A DNA stretch of 64,000 nt from Petrosia ficiformis (lineage: Eukaryota > Porifera > Demospongiae > Haplosclerida > Petrosiidae). The position numbers were made by a program, and so were the translations under genes. Positions 38,801-48,848 of this stretch are shown piece by piece (within the stretch, counting starts at the first letter, position 1; the number at the start of each line of letters is the position of its first letter). Below the pieces are notes generated by a model. It did not search any database and had not been told where the DNA came from. It was given only the letters and a program-made list of their open reading frames with translations. Location of the stretch: contig OX345641.1 of NCBI GenBank assembly GCA_947044365.1, positions 6,890,130-6,954,129 on the forward strand, in the 5' to 3' direction.

Positions 38801-39115
38801 TGTACAGTACCTGACATTATTAAGTTTACATATTATCACTGTACTTCAAATGTACTACACAGTATTACACCTTAGTACTATGCTATCACATACAAATGTA
38901 AAGGAAATTAACATACATGTATTACTATGATTACAGTACAAAATGCATGTAGTACTATAGTACTACTGAGAAGTACAGTTGACTATCACCTTATTAAAGT
39001 GTAGCTCTCATCATAGTACGTGTATGTAATCATTATAAAGGCAGGTACTGTATATTAATACGTAACCTAGACAACAAACAAACAAAAAGACACTAACCTG
39101 ATCTGAAGATGACAT
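32851..39115 (-). CDS. YTHDF: YTHDF-family m6A reader
   Basis: Minus-strand coding exons 39098-39115 (18 nt), 38688-38709 (22 nt), 36450-36532 and 32851-34329 give 533 residues with consistent phases. The protein starts [15 protein letters not shown] low-complexity N-terminal half includes [14 protein letters not shown], the conserved animal YTHDF linker. The YTH domain spans about residues 348-486: [52 protein letters not shown] and [20 protein letters not shown]. The aromatic-cage tryptophans are at about 371, 426 and 431. Family knowledge: cytoplasmic reader of N6-methyladenosine in mRNA that promotes decay or alters translation. Human YTHDFs are about 560-585 residues, so this copy has a shorter N-terminal region. 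The 22-nt exon is inferred from frame and splice sites. Confidence 0.92.
34376..34551. mobile_element. Pogo/Tigger-like MITE with TA target site
   Basis: 176 bp flanked by TA on both sides. The left end CAGTGGAACCTCTCTATTCC pairs with the right end AGTAGAGGGGTTTCACTG, and internal copies of GTGTCCTCATTTCAG are present. The terminal motif is typical of pogo-type Tc1/mariner MITEs (established knowledge). It lies 46 bp upstream of the acceptor of the main YTHDF exon. Confidence 0.8.
34985..35349. mobile_element. hAT-type MITE with 8-bp target duplication
   Basis: Starts CAGGGTTCTCGCC and ends GAGAACCCTG, and is flanked on both sides by ATAAATAC. An 8-bp duplication and a CAGGG terminus are hallmarks of hAT elements. 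It has no transposase and lies within a YTHDF intron. A subterminal AGAAGGGTGCAAAAT motif is repeated inside. Confidence 0.88.
36064..36221. repeat. MITE-3, single-unit copy
   Basis: Inverted termini GGTGTGGAAACAGCCA and TGGCTCACTATTTCCACACA bracket one unit with GCAGGACATTGTCCGA and CTAGTGAATGTC. The same family at 40979-41425 has five units. Confidence 0.75.
37270..38652. repeat. MITE-2 copy broken by nested insertions
   Basis: The left terminus AGTGTTGTTTTAGTTAACTA at 37273 and the right terminus ATACTAAAACAACACTA at about 38635 belong to one MITE-2 element. Inside it lie a complete MITE-1 (about 37290-37556) and a separate inverted-repeat element (37843-38374). Confidence 0.65.
37843..38374. 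repeat. Inverted-repeat element with internal B-box
   Basis: The termini CAGACATGGGTTCAAGCACTT and AAGTGCTTGAACTCATGTCTG are inverted partners. Inside are a tRNA T-arm-like GGGTTCAAATCCCCCGAGG at about 38050, a CTTT microsatellite, and repeated AAGTACAAGCACTT motifs. It is non-coding. Confidence 0.7.
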
Positions 39116-39184
39116 GGCATAGACGAAGTTCTTTATGATATCGTTGGGACTAAAGGAAATAAATATGTATAATAATAATGAAAT

Positions 39185-39480
39185 TACACCATGTATATGT
39201 ACTGTATAATATAGTACAGTACAGTACAGTACAGTACTGTACAGTATAGTACAGTACAGTCTAATATAGTACAGTACAGTATAGTATAATACAGTATACA
39301 TGTAGTATAGTACAGTATACATGTACCTGTAATACAATATAATATAGTACAGTACAGTATAATATACATGTACATGTGTACATGTAGTACACATTACAGT
39401 ATACATGTACATGTAGATCGGTAGCATACAGAATAGTGTTGTACATGTACAGTACAATACAGTACATAGTCAGTATACAT
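39185..39480. repeat. TACAGTAC low-complexity tract
   Basis: Dense repeats of TACAGTA, TAGTACAG and ACATGTACATGT. Long minus-strand open frames through it translate to Tyr/Cys/Leu/Ile runs and are artefacts of the repeat period. Confidence 0.85.
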
Positions 39481-39510
39481 GTATGTAGCAGTACAATACA
39501 GTACAGTATA

Positions 39511-39805
39511 GTAGTGGTGTATATCACAGTGTAGAACAGCAGCATACAGTACATTACAATAGATCAAAGTGTACATGTACAGTACAGTAGTGGTGTATAT
39601 CACAGTGTAGAACAGCAGCATACAGTACATTACAATAGATCAAAGTGTACATGTACAGTACAGTAGTGGTGTATATCACAGTGTAGAACAGCAGCATACA
39701 GTACATTACAATAGATCAAAGTGTACATGTACAGTACAGTAGTGGTGTATATCACAGTGTAGAACAGCAGCATACAGTACATTACAATAGATCAAAGTGT
39801 ATAGT
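39511..39805. repeat. 76-bp minisatellite
   Basis: Four near-identical copies of a 76-bp unit containing GTAGTGGTGTATATCACAGT and AACAGCAGCATACAGTACAT. It lies just upstream of the YTHDF start exon. Confidence 0.9.
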
Positions 39806-40978
39806 ACAATACATGTACATTATAGAATGTACTACACAGTACATTGGGTACAGTACATTGTCAGTATAGTATAATGTACATTACAGTACAGGGAGGTTCA
39901 ACCATCTATATATGCATAGTACTAAAAAATAGTTGCTACATGTACGTGTACATTTATGGCACGCAGGGCCATCCCTATGATTGCTTTCTACGGGGTTAAA
40001 TCGATATACAATGTATATATACTTTTTTTTTCTTGTGTCCACTTGTGCAAGTATGTGTTGTACATGTATACGTAGTTAAGTAAGTTGTGTCATTCCCGGG
40101 GGCTCGGTCAATTAATGGGTGTGGCACGTAATAAAAACTCGCGGTCAAGCTCTATAGACCAGCAGAAAGAAAGCTGCTTGCAGCTAAGTAGCTTACGTAA
40201 ACACTGGAACTAATAGCTAGCTATTCTGCCTGAAATACATGTATATTCCTAAAGCTCTACAAGGTCCTTTGAAAGGTAAGGAGAGTAGATAATAATAACT
40301 ATAATAGGCTGTTGTGTTTCAGGCATGATAAAGTCAGCCTTGATTACTGAATGCTGGATACCACAAAGCAATCATAGGGATACTCAATATATCTTGTTCA
40401 GTATCAGGTGGCGGGCTTCTCCTTCTTTCCAAGTACCTCCCAAATCTTTGGGGCTGCAAGAATCCTGTCCCAGGTATCACTAAATTACTCGAGTCATATG
40501 TGATAAAGAATCCTTCAGATATTATCATTATACTAATTCTAGATTAATTTCTGGCCACTAATTGAAAGAGAAATGTTTTATATATCACACATCCAAGGCA
40601 TAATACATAACAGTGTTTCCTGTCAATGGGTTGTACCCCAGTCCTCCTCACACTTCAATACATGTACTAGGGCTGGGATGATTAGTCAATCAATACTAAA
40701 AATTATCAATTGTAAGTCCGTCATATCCACTATGCTAATTATTCCAAAAGACATACTTTTCAAGCAAATAATAGAAGCCTTTTTTGATCATCAAATGGGA
40801 GGAGCTTCGTGAATTAATTGGTCTAATTATTCTTATCACTAACATTAAATCAATTGATATGCAATTAAAATCTGATTTTAATCACATACATGTATCAAAT
40901 GATTTCAGAATCTCAGTCAATTCCCAGCCTTAGTTTACATAGCTGTACACAGTTAACAAAAGTCATATACTACCAATG
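39806..40978. other. YTHDF upstream region, repeats, no firm gene
   Basis: The stretch at 40090-40200 (CATTCCCGGGGGCTCGGTCA and following) is relatively CpG-rich and is a plausible YTHDF promoter or 5' exon. A minus-strand open frame at 40334-40528 (containing GTGFLQPQRFGRYLERRRSP) has coding-like composition and could be an exon, possibly of gene X, but no splice phase fits cleanly. A short inverted-repeat element with GGGCTGGGAT and CCCAGCC ends lies at about 40670-40935. Confidence 0.4.
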
Positions 40979-41425
40979 GCGTGGAAACAGCCAATCATGC
41001 AGGACATTGTCCGATAAATCTAGTGAACGTCTGGTAAATTGAAACTGAACTGTATACAAAGTATATGTAAAGCAGGACATTGTCCGATAAATCTAGTGAA
41101 TGTCCGGTAAATTGTAACTGAACTGTATACAAAGTATATGGGAAGCAGGACATTGTCCGATAAATCTAGTGAATGTCCGGTAAATTGAAACTGAACTGTA
41201 TACAAAGTATATGGGAAGCAGGACATTGTCCGATAAATCTAGTGAATGTCCGGTAAATTGAAACTGAACTGTATACAAAGTATATGGGAAGCAGGACATT
41301 GTCCAATAAATCTAGTGAATGTCCGGTAAATTGAAACTGAACTGTATACAAAGTATATGGGGAGCAGGACAAGAGTGATGAAAAGAGGTCAAAATGTCCA
41401 GCAGATGGCTCAAAGTTTCTACACC
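40979..41425. repeat. MITE-3 copy expanded into a 73-bp minisatellite
   Basis: The termini match the single-unit copy at 36064-36221: GCGTGGAAACAGCCA at the left and TGGCTCAAAGTTTCTACACC at the right. The internal unit (GCAGGACATTGTCCGATAAA through TATACAAAGTATATGGGA, 73 bp) occurs five times in tandem. Translation of the array gives spurious repetitive ORFs. Confidence 0.88.
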
Positions 41426-42103
41426 TGTGTACCACCGAATCCCCAATACACTCCTCTACACATATATTTTACCCCGGAGGATAAATAACAGGATGGCACC
41501 TCATAAATATCTACAATACCACGACTCCAACCGATGTACACACAGTTAGTTGATCCTACACATGTACATATATACAAATTATCCACCCTTCCTTCAATTA
41601 CCAAAAGGTAATTTGTATATTAAAACCTTTATGCCTTTACTTGTATATGAACTAAATAACAAGTACAAATACGATGTTTTCATATTCAAACTAATACCAG
41701 GATATCAGATCAACAACTAAACTATCAATAATTAGGCCCTTTCATTCACAAGCCTCCCTTATCTCAATGTGGGGGTTTTATACGTACATTCATGGTCTCT
41801 AGTGTTTAATCTTTGTCTTAACTAACCTCTTTGAATAGTTAACACCTCTAAAGTGACGCTAAAAGCCTTCTTTTTGTAGTTCCTCTCCCCACAAATGAAC
41901 GTGGCCTCTGAGTCCACACGTGCCAATAACTCATACCGTAAATACTCTATCTAATTATTGGAATACTGAGGTGAGCTTGTTTCTTCTACTTAGTACATGC
42001 ATTTTTGTCATTTTTCTCTGTTTGTCCAACTACAGAGAAGCAAAACTTTTGCTACTTTGTGTATAGCTTGTTCAATTTTCTCTATAAAATCTCGTAATTC
42101 CAT
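41425..42103 (-). CDS. Gene X: short unrecognised gene, partial
   Basis: Minus-strand exons 42056-42103, 41827-41950 and 41425-41591 join with phases 0 and 1 into about 113 residues beginning MELRDFIEKIEQAIHK. The middle exon reads VDSEATFICGERNYKKKAFS, and the third has VGSTNCVYIGWSRGIVDIYE, which resembles a beta-propeller blade but is not diagnostic. The last exon either ends at GTACACAG and uses GTGTAG as a donor, or runs into that GTG-TAG stop. Those bases belong to the MITE-3 terminus. The start codon faces the SDR gene 88 bases away. I do not recognise the family. Further 3' exons may exist in the repeat-rich DNA to the left. Confidence 0.45.
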
Positions 42104-42191
42104 AGGGATTTTTTTGGGAGTAATTAATTAATGGGTGTGGTTTATTTTTTTTTTAATTAATTGTCATTGTACAATCATCTTTTTTAACAGA
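42104..42191. promoter_or_regulatory. Putative divergent promoter between gene X and SDR
   Basis: Only 88 bases separate the two start codons. The stretch is T-rich and includes an apparent acceptor for the SDR. If the SDR has an upstream non-coding exon, the true promoters overlap gene X. Confidence 0.3.
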
Positions 42192-45100
42192 ATGCCACCT
42201 TCAGGCCCAAGCACGCTTAACAAGATTGGTTCAATCGTTTCAGACTTCCTATTATGCCTAATTAAAATTATTTGGTACACTGTAGTCGGTATTTGCAAAT
42301 TCTTCATGCCTGTCCAGAAGAAAGATGTGAAAAAGGAGATAGTACTCGTAACAGGCTCCGCAAGTGGAATTGGAAGATTAATGGCAATTAGATTTGCAGA
42401 GCAAGGAGCATATGTAAGCTAATCATGCATGCATATTGTATGATGTCATAGGATCAACTGGAATGTACGGCACCAGAAGTAGGCGTGGCAGTGGTTTAAT
42501 TAAAACCCTAATAATAAGAGACCCTAGGATCGAGGGGTGTGTCCTATAAATTTTAATGAGGTGTCGTGTATTCCAGTTGACCCATGCCATATATTAGTCT
42601 CGTCTCCAGACTACCACGCCTCACGGCGAAAGGTAGTCTGGTATTTTTGCTTCGTTTTCCTGGGACAGGAAGTAAATCCACACCAAGTTTCAGGATGTCC
42701 AATCAAATCAGTTTAGTCACATGTAATCGTGTGAAAAACATGGAGTCTGAAGAGAACAGTTATTGTGCTTTGCCTAGACTTTCAGCAAACATACCACAAG
42801 AAGTTCTGACAATAGCTTCTTTCTTTTGTCAAACTAGGCTATAAATGTCCAACAGCAGAGCAGAAGCTAGCAATCACTAACTTTGTGAAAGGTCAACATG
42901 TACTTATTTGTTTATCGACTGGAGGAGGGAAATCGCTGTGCTATGCCACTATTCCTCCTTTGATATTCGACTACATGTACATTGTACAGTACTTAAATGC
43001 AATTCGTATTGATGATGACCATGCTTATTATAATTAATTAGGTCACATGATATTAAGGTTATAACTTCACTTCCTGTTCCAGGAAAACGAAGCAAAAATA
43101 CCAGACTACCTTTTGCCGTGAGGTGTGGTAGTCTGGGGATGAGACTAGTCATATATAGCAACCATTTTAACTAATTACATTGCAAATTTTGTCTTTGTTG
43201 TGTGAACGAACAAACAAACAAACATTGTTTGTTAGTTAAGAGCTGAGTCAGTTCTTTGGTGCGACTACGTTATTTTGTAATTGCTTTGTCACTAGTTTTT
43301 TTTCTGCAAACATACGCAGGTGTCCACAATGCTTTTGCAATTCATTAGTATTATATGTGGCCTCGCAAATTAATTAGTTGAACACTTACAAGTTACAATG
43401 TATCTTGAATCGTTCACTATACCACGATTTTCAAAGGCAATGGAATTTAGTGTCCAAAAAGAGCTACATGTAATCATAGATAGCCGGCCATATAGCGAGA
43501 GATTAAAAACAGTTCTTCAAATTATATTTTTAAAAGTTTTTTTTTTTTTTTTTAAATTGCTCGATAATGACCAAACTGTTTACCGATGTGATGATTAGGC
43601 TTTCATTTAGAAAAATTGTCAAGGGGGGGCAAAAGTTGAATGTTGAGAACTTTGGGGGGGGGGGGGGGCTTTTTGTATAGGATTGGTGTGGTCGCCACAT
43701 GAACTGCGTAGGGGGGTCTGGGGGCATGCTCCCCCAGGGATGTTTTTGGTGTTAGACTCTCTGAGGTCATTTCTGGTGCATTTTCAGACCACAATGATGT
43801 ATTTGTATTTAGCTAACTATTAACATTAAAAATATTTTTGGGCAACCAAATTTCCAAGGGGGGGCTGGCAAGACTCTAGCAAGGGGGGCGAATGCCCCCC
43901 CCCCCCTAAATGAAACCCTGATGATTATCATTGCATCACTGATGTACTTAATTACTCGTTTTATCATTTATTAGGTTGTGCTATGGGATATAAGTACCCA
44001 GGCAAATGACTCCGTATGTGAAGAGATTTGTAGCAGCGGAGGACGTGCTAAGGCATATACTTGTGATCTTCGTAATAGAGACGACATCTATCAAACTGCA
44101 GCTAAAGTAATACACATGTAGCCTATATATATATATATATATATCTTTAATTATTTCAGGTTAAAAGAGATGTTGGTAGTGTCACCATATTGATTAATAA
44201 TGCTGGAATTGTAACTGGAAAGAAATTCTTTGATTCTAGCGATGAAATGATTGATCTTACATTTAAAATCAACACTATAGCTCACTTCTGGGTCAGAGAA
44301 CCATCTATATCAATCTTTCTATCCATCTTTTTATCTATTCATCCACCTTTCCTACAATCTATCCTTCCATTTCATTCATCCTTCCTCTATCCCATCCATC
44401 AATCCATTTATCCATTGATTCATCCATCCATCTTTCCATTTATCCATCCACTATCCATCCATTCATCCATCCATTTATCATCCATTTATCTACTCATTTA
44501 TCCATCCATTCATCCGTCCATCTTTCCATTTATCCATCCACTATCCATCCATTCATCCATCCATTTATCATCCATTTATCTACTCATTTATCCATCCATT
44601 CATCCATCCATCCTTCCATTTATCCATCCATTTATCCATCCATTCATCCATCCATTTATCCATCCACTATCATGATCCATTGATCTACTTATTCATACAT
44701 ACACACAGCCCATTATTTTATCAATCCATACATCACGAATATCATTTATCACATATCCACTATCATCCGTCCATCTATAAATCTATCCATCTATTCACAT
44801 ATTCATATTATACATGTACATGTACGTATTAAATCCCTATTCATGATTCATCCATCATCCTCCAGACAATCAAAGCTTTTGTTCCTGATATGATATCTAA
44901 AAACCATGGCCATATAATTACCATAGCATCTGGTGCAGGATTATTTGGTGTGTCCGGATTAGTTGATTATTGTGCCTCAAAATTTGGAGCTGTAGGTATC
45001 CATGAATCACTGACTATGGAGTTAAATGTGATAGGATGTACCGACGTAAAGACTCTATGTGTCTGTCCATATTTTATAAATACAGGGATGTTTGATGGGG

Positions 45101-47269
45101 TGAAAACCAGGTTAATATAATACTGAAGTCTGTTTGCATTCACGATGACCTCAAAATAGAATGTGATGACTTTGTACATACATGTACATCAGTGTTTTTG
45201 ATAAGCTCTTATGGTGCACTATTGGCCCAAATTTGGCACAGCACAGTTCTCTCTTTGGGCCAGATGGTGCAGTTAATTATGATTATATTGTCACTAACAG
45301 CATTAACTCTTTGTCAATTGGCTCAAGATGTATTACCAATGGTGCACACACTAACCATTGTTGAGCCAATTTGGCACGTGCTTCAAAAATTATCAGAAGC
45401 TCTGATGTACATGTAATTATATACAATATATGTCAATAAAATGTCACCATACAGTAACAGTAATTATCTTACATGTAGTTCTACTGTCAATATAGTATAG
45501 CAATTACTGTCTCACTACTGTGGTGTTGAATTGACAAGTATACCAATTATTGTCAAAACTACTGTTGAACTACTGTAGTGTGGAAATGAAACTACTGAGT
45601 CATTACTGTACTGTATGGTGACTTTATTGAAATATACTGTACATGTACTGTACTATAGTGTAATGTTACGAGTTTAATACCATAACTCAATAATGAAAGT
45701 ACTGTTGTAGCACAGTAGTATAGTACATTCAATCAAACAACTACATTAAGCTTTGCTACAAATTACTAATTCACATGTTATTGTGAATAACTAAATACAC
45801 AACATGACACCAGACATGAGATGTGTTAAATAATACACTATATACATAACACTGTTCTGCCCACACTGGTCAGCACTGGTCAGGATAACCACCTCTCAGA
45901 TGAATTAACTAAATTAACTACCTCTCAGATAATACAGATATAGGGTACTGAGACAGGATTAAGTATAAACTGGATAAACAGTATTAAACACAGTGTAGAC
46001 CACTCTGAATATCCTCGGCAGAACACTGACATACATGTGTACATGTAAGATTACAATTCTATGAATAAGGCTAAAAGAGGAAAGTGAAAAAATGCTGGTA
46101 GTCAATGGAAGTCAGTGGCCTTGGGTTCGATTCCCAGTGACTATTTACTGGCATTTTTTACTTTCCTCTTTCAGCCTTATTCATAGAACTTACCGCTCAA
46201 TGTACTGTTTCACATCATTGTTGTATTCAGTGTTATGGTGATTTACTGTATTGTCCATTACTGAATTTGAATAGAGAAAGTTTTAATCCATTTCTCCAGG
46301 TTTCCATGGTTACTGCCCATCCTATCACCAGAGTATGCTGTTGACAAGATAATTCAGAGTTACAATTCCAATCAAGAATTGCTGTGTATGCCTAAAGTGG
46401 TATACATCTTCCTCTTCCTACAATCGTGAGTTCATCTTATTTATTACAGTTAAGTTAACTATAACTTAAACCTTTTGTAATTGAAATTTAGCTACTAGTA
46501 AAACCCTTTTAGTTAATTAAGCCATAACTAAACCCTGTTGATTTGATTTTCTGTATTGTCCAGTACTGAATTTAAATAGAGGAAGTTCTAATCAATTTTT
46601 TCAGGTTTCCATGGTTACTGCCCATCCTATAACCAGAGTATGCTGAAGGGGACATTTTCCCACAAAACAATTCTGACCAAATACTCACCTTCAATCGCTC
46701 ACCATTCCGCCATTTTGTGCATGGAATTAAGTACCACGGAAGAGCTACTAAAGGTCATTCACGTTCACCATGAACTCAGAAAAATATTTATAACTTTAGT
46801 TTGGAATGTCCAACAATCTTTTTACCAGCACCATTTTCATATAATAGTCTTTCCTGTTCTTTTTTGTGTATGTCAAATTTCAATCCATTGCTTCATTATT
46901 GAGTTACAGTATAATCATGTATTAACCTTATAACATTAAACTATACACTATATTACATATAAAGTCATCGCATCTTAATTTAGAGGACATCGTGAATGTC
47001 TATATTTAGCATCTTAGATACCGAATTTTATTGACTTCCTGTACAAAATGGTGGAATGACGAGCAATGAAATATAAGTGTTTGATCATAATAATTTTTGC
47101 GGGAAAGTGTCTTTTGAAAATTGGGTCACATTTATTTACTAATCATAATATTTTTATTCAATACAGTTTTCTTCCAAAGAAAGCAGCTCTCAATGCATCT
47201 AGGTTCGTTGGTGTCAGTAAAGCGATGGATACTTTCAAGGGACGACAATCATCCAAGAAGGATTCTTAG
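42192..47269 (+). CDS. SDR16C-type short-chain dehydrogenase/reductase
   Basis: Exons 42192-42413, 43975-44106, 44160-44291, 44866-45110, 46300-46425 and 47167-47269 give 319 residues in frame. An N-terminal hydrophobic anchor spans about residues 14-38. The Rossmann cofactor motif TGSASGIG starts at residue 54. VVLWDIS, then [14 protein letters not shown], then [25 protein letters not shown] (catalytic Tyr and Lys) and [10 protein letters not shown] follow in the expected SDR order. The whole resembles RDH10/SDR16C5/HSD17B11, which are ER or lipid-droplet NAD(P)-dependent enzymes acting on retinoids or steroids. The substrate here is inferred only at family level. CTTTTTTAACAG directly before the ATG looks like a splice acceptor, so a non-coding 5' exon is likely. 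Confidence 0.9.
42451..42583. repeat. Short MITE in SDR intron 1
   Basis: The inverted ends GGATCAACTGGAATGTACGG and CGTGTATTCCAGTTGACCC bracket about 130 bp. It has no coding content. Confidence 0.75.
42595..43147. mobile_element. TIR element carrying a RecQ-like helicase fragment
   Basis: Terminal inverted repeats of about 80 bp (TAGTCTCGTCTCCAGACTAC at the left, GTAGTCTGGGGATGAGACTA at the right) enclose about 390 bp. The interior, on the plus strand at about 42835-42985, encodes [13 protein letters not shown], then [18 protein letters not shown], a RecQ-type motif 0/I with Walker A GGGKS. The frame is shifted relative to the upstream ORF (42584-42844), and the fragment ends after about 50 codons, so it is not a working helicase. 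It lies in intron 1 of the SDR. Confidence 0.75.
43598..43918. mobile_element. hAT-like MITE with poly-G tracts
   Basis: The ends GGCTTTCATTTAG and CTAAATGAAACCC are inverted partners, and TGATGATTA flanks both sides. The interior has long G and C homopolymers and matching AAGGGGGGG/CCCCCC arms. It lies in SDR intron 1 and is non-coding. Confidence 0.8.
44310..44690. repeat. ATCC-type microsatellite in SDR intron 3
   Basis: Imperfect CATCCATT/TATCCATC repeats starting 20 bases after the exon 3 donor. The repetitive His/Pro/Ser/Ile frame through it is not a protein. Confidence 0.92.
45205..45400. repeat. MITE-like repeat, inverted relative of 31010-31205
   Basis: GGTGCACTATTGGCCCAAAT and GGTGCACACACTAACCATTG flank an interior shared in reverse with 31010-31205. 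It lies in SDR intron 4 next to a MITE-1 fragment at 45124-45190. Confidence 0.6.
46057..46189. repeat. Inverted-repeat element with B-box core
   Basis: The arms TTCTATGAATAAGGCTAAAA and TTTCAGCCTTATTCATAGAA are near-perfect inverses of about 45 bp. The centre contains GGGTTCGATTCCCAGTGA, an exact tRNA-type B box. No cloverleaf forms. Confidence 0.75.
46551..46645 (+). pseudogene. Partial duplicate of SDR exon 5
   Basis: These 95 bases copy 46246-46340: the intron end, the acceptor (TTTTTTCAGG) and the first 40 or so coding bases of exon 5. The copy then diverges at GTATGCTG. The frame is not continued, so it is a pseudo-exon in intron 5. Confidence 0.8.
46752..47003 (-). repeat. MITE-1 family copy
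   Basis: In SDR intron 5. It starts GGTCATTCACGTTCACCATG and ends AGAGGACATCGTGAATGTC, the inverted partner of the terminus. Confidence 0.65.
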
Positions 47270-48398
47270 TTTTTCTGAATGTATAGGAATACTTTTGTTA
47301 ATACCAGCTAGTACTGTTATTAATAGTGTGTGATTTTAATATTAGTTTCACTTTCAATAGTCAGTTTCAAGGCTTGCATACATGTGCTTACAATTTTGGA
47401 TATTTTTGGTATCAAATTTGTATTTAACAGTTACAGTATATCAAATTTCTATTATACTAGGGGAGACAGGATTTGAACCAGATATATACATGTACATGTA
47501 CCTTCGTTTCTAAAGTATTAGACAGCATGCATGATTCATCACTGAATATTTAATTTATATATATTGAGACTGCTATAAATGCTACGCTAGAATAGTCTAT
47601 TTCTGGGTGTGGTGCATTGCGATTGACCAATCAGTTTATCACAACACATTGGAAGCAAACCAAGGCTTGCGTCATATTGTGAACCAGCTTTTATACTATG
47701 TACATCCAATTGCATATGTAGTGCAAATTTTGTTAGTCGAATTAAGACTGCTACTTGTACTTGAATGTATTTTAATTAAATACCACAGGGAGAATTGCCT
47801 TAAAAACAATATTACAATTTTAATTACTTCAACTGATGCCATAGCTATCTGTGGCTGATATACATGTGTACATAAACTTCCAAATGCATATTATAATAAT
47901 TATTATAATTATATAGTGATACTTCAGTGAGGGAGTCAGTTGGACAGCCAGTATGGGTTGTCCCACCAGATGAGGCATACAGAACATGTACAATAGTGTG
48001 GCTTTCCCAAAATCATCAAAACACATTTTAAGAGCTATATTTTTATATCAGTATGACATTAGTAGCTACTCTACTCTACTAGACATTTGCCAATTTCAAT
48101 TGGCTTTTTGCCCTCTGATTTGTATGATGTACATCTGATATGTTATCAGATATTGAATATACATATTACTGTTTTGTGGGTAAACCACCCCAATATAACT
48201 GTACTTTCAATTATTCATTGATACCCTTCCCATATTTAACTATTAATCATATTTCTAATTGTAACTAAAGGGCGGAAAAGATACGTAAACCTTTTCAACT
48301 AAAAGGCAAGTCTATTCCTGTTACATTTTGTTTGAGGGTGAGTTCATTACGTCTTGGAGGTGAATTAATCTGTGATACAATTAGTTTGAAGAAGGTAT
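47270..48398. other. SDR-DOMON intergenic region
   Basis: AT-rich DNA. A fragment at 47610-47690 (TTGACCAATCAGTTTATCAC and following) is related to the MITE at 52615-52831. No gene was found. Confidence 0.55.
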
Positions 48399-48603
48399 GT
48401 AGTGACTCAATGACGTCTAAAAATGGTTATACAGTCTCGTGGGAAAAAGAGCCTGACAACACTTGGGCAAAGTTCACTGTTTCTGTAGCAAACTCGGCTT
48501 CTCAGTTTATTGCTGTTGGGTTCTCTGAGGACACAATGATGGTATGATGTTGTACTATTTATGAGCAATGGCAAATGATAGAAATGCAGAGGAATAAATG
48601 GAT
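48399..48603 (+). pseudogene. Duplicate of DOMON exon 1 without signal peptide
   Basis: These 205 bases appear identical to 49590-49794, including the exon 1 donor GTATGATG. The copy begins just after the signal-peptide codons of the real exon and is preceded by unrelated sequence that happens to stay open back to 48332. It could serve as an alternative first exon, but it has no signal peptide or evident promoter. I treat it as a duplication remnant. Confidence 0.7.
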
Positions 48604-48848
48604 CAGTGCTTCCAAACTTTTACATGATATAACATAAACTTTGAAAACATTACGAATTAACATACTCACATCCTAATGAAATGTATAGATATATAAATCA
48701 GTTTTAATACTGAAGTGCTTTGATAAACAATAACTGTTTACTATAACCAAACCCATTCACAAGATAATGAGTTGTCCATATTGGTATGGCCAAAACAAAA
48801 CACAGAATGTAGTGCAAGTGCATATGGAAAACAAATTCTGTTGAAATT

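Noticed and set aside
39011..39630. Several long overlapping minus-strand ORFs rich in Tyr, Cys, Leu and Ile
   Set aside because: They are read through TACAGTAC low-complexity and 76-bp repeats and overlap each other in different frames.
40334..40528. Minus-strand 64-codon frame with FLQPQRFGRYLERRR that could be a gene X 3' exon
   Set aside because: Composition looks coding, but no acceptor gives the phase required by the gene X exon 3 end; left as unresolved.
41020..41435. Repetitive minus-strand ORFs with a recurrent SLDLSDNVL motif
   Set aside because: Translation of the 73-bp minisatellite in MITE-3; the unit is not a multiple of three, so the frame rotates.
44190..44675. 161-codon plus-strand ORF
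   Set aside because: Its start is SDR exon 3, but the rest is translation of an ATCC microsatellite past the exon donor.
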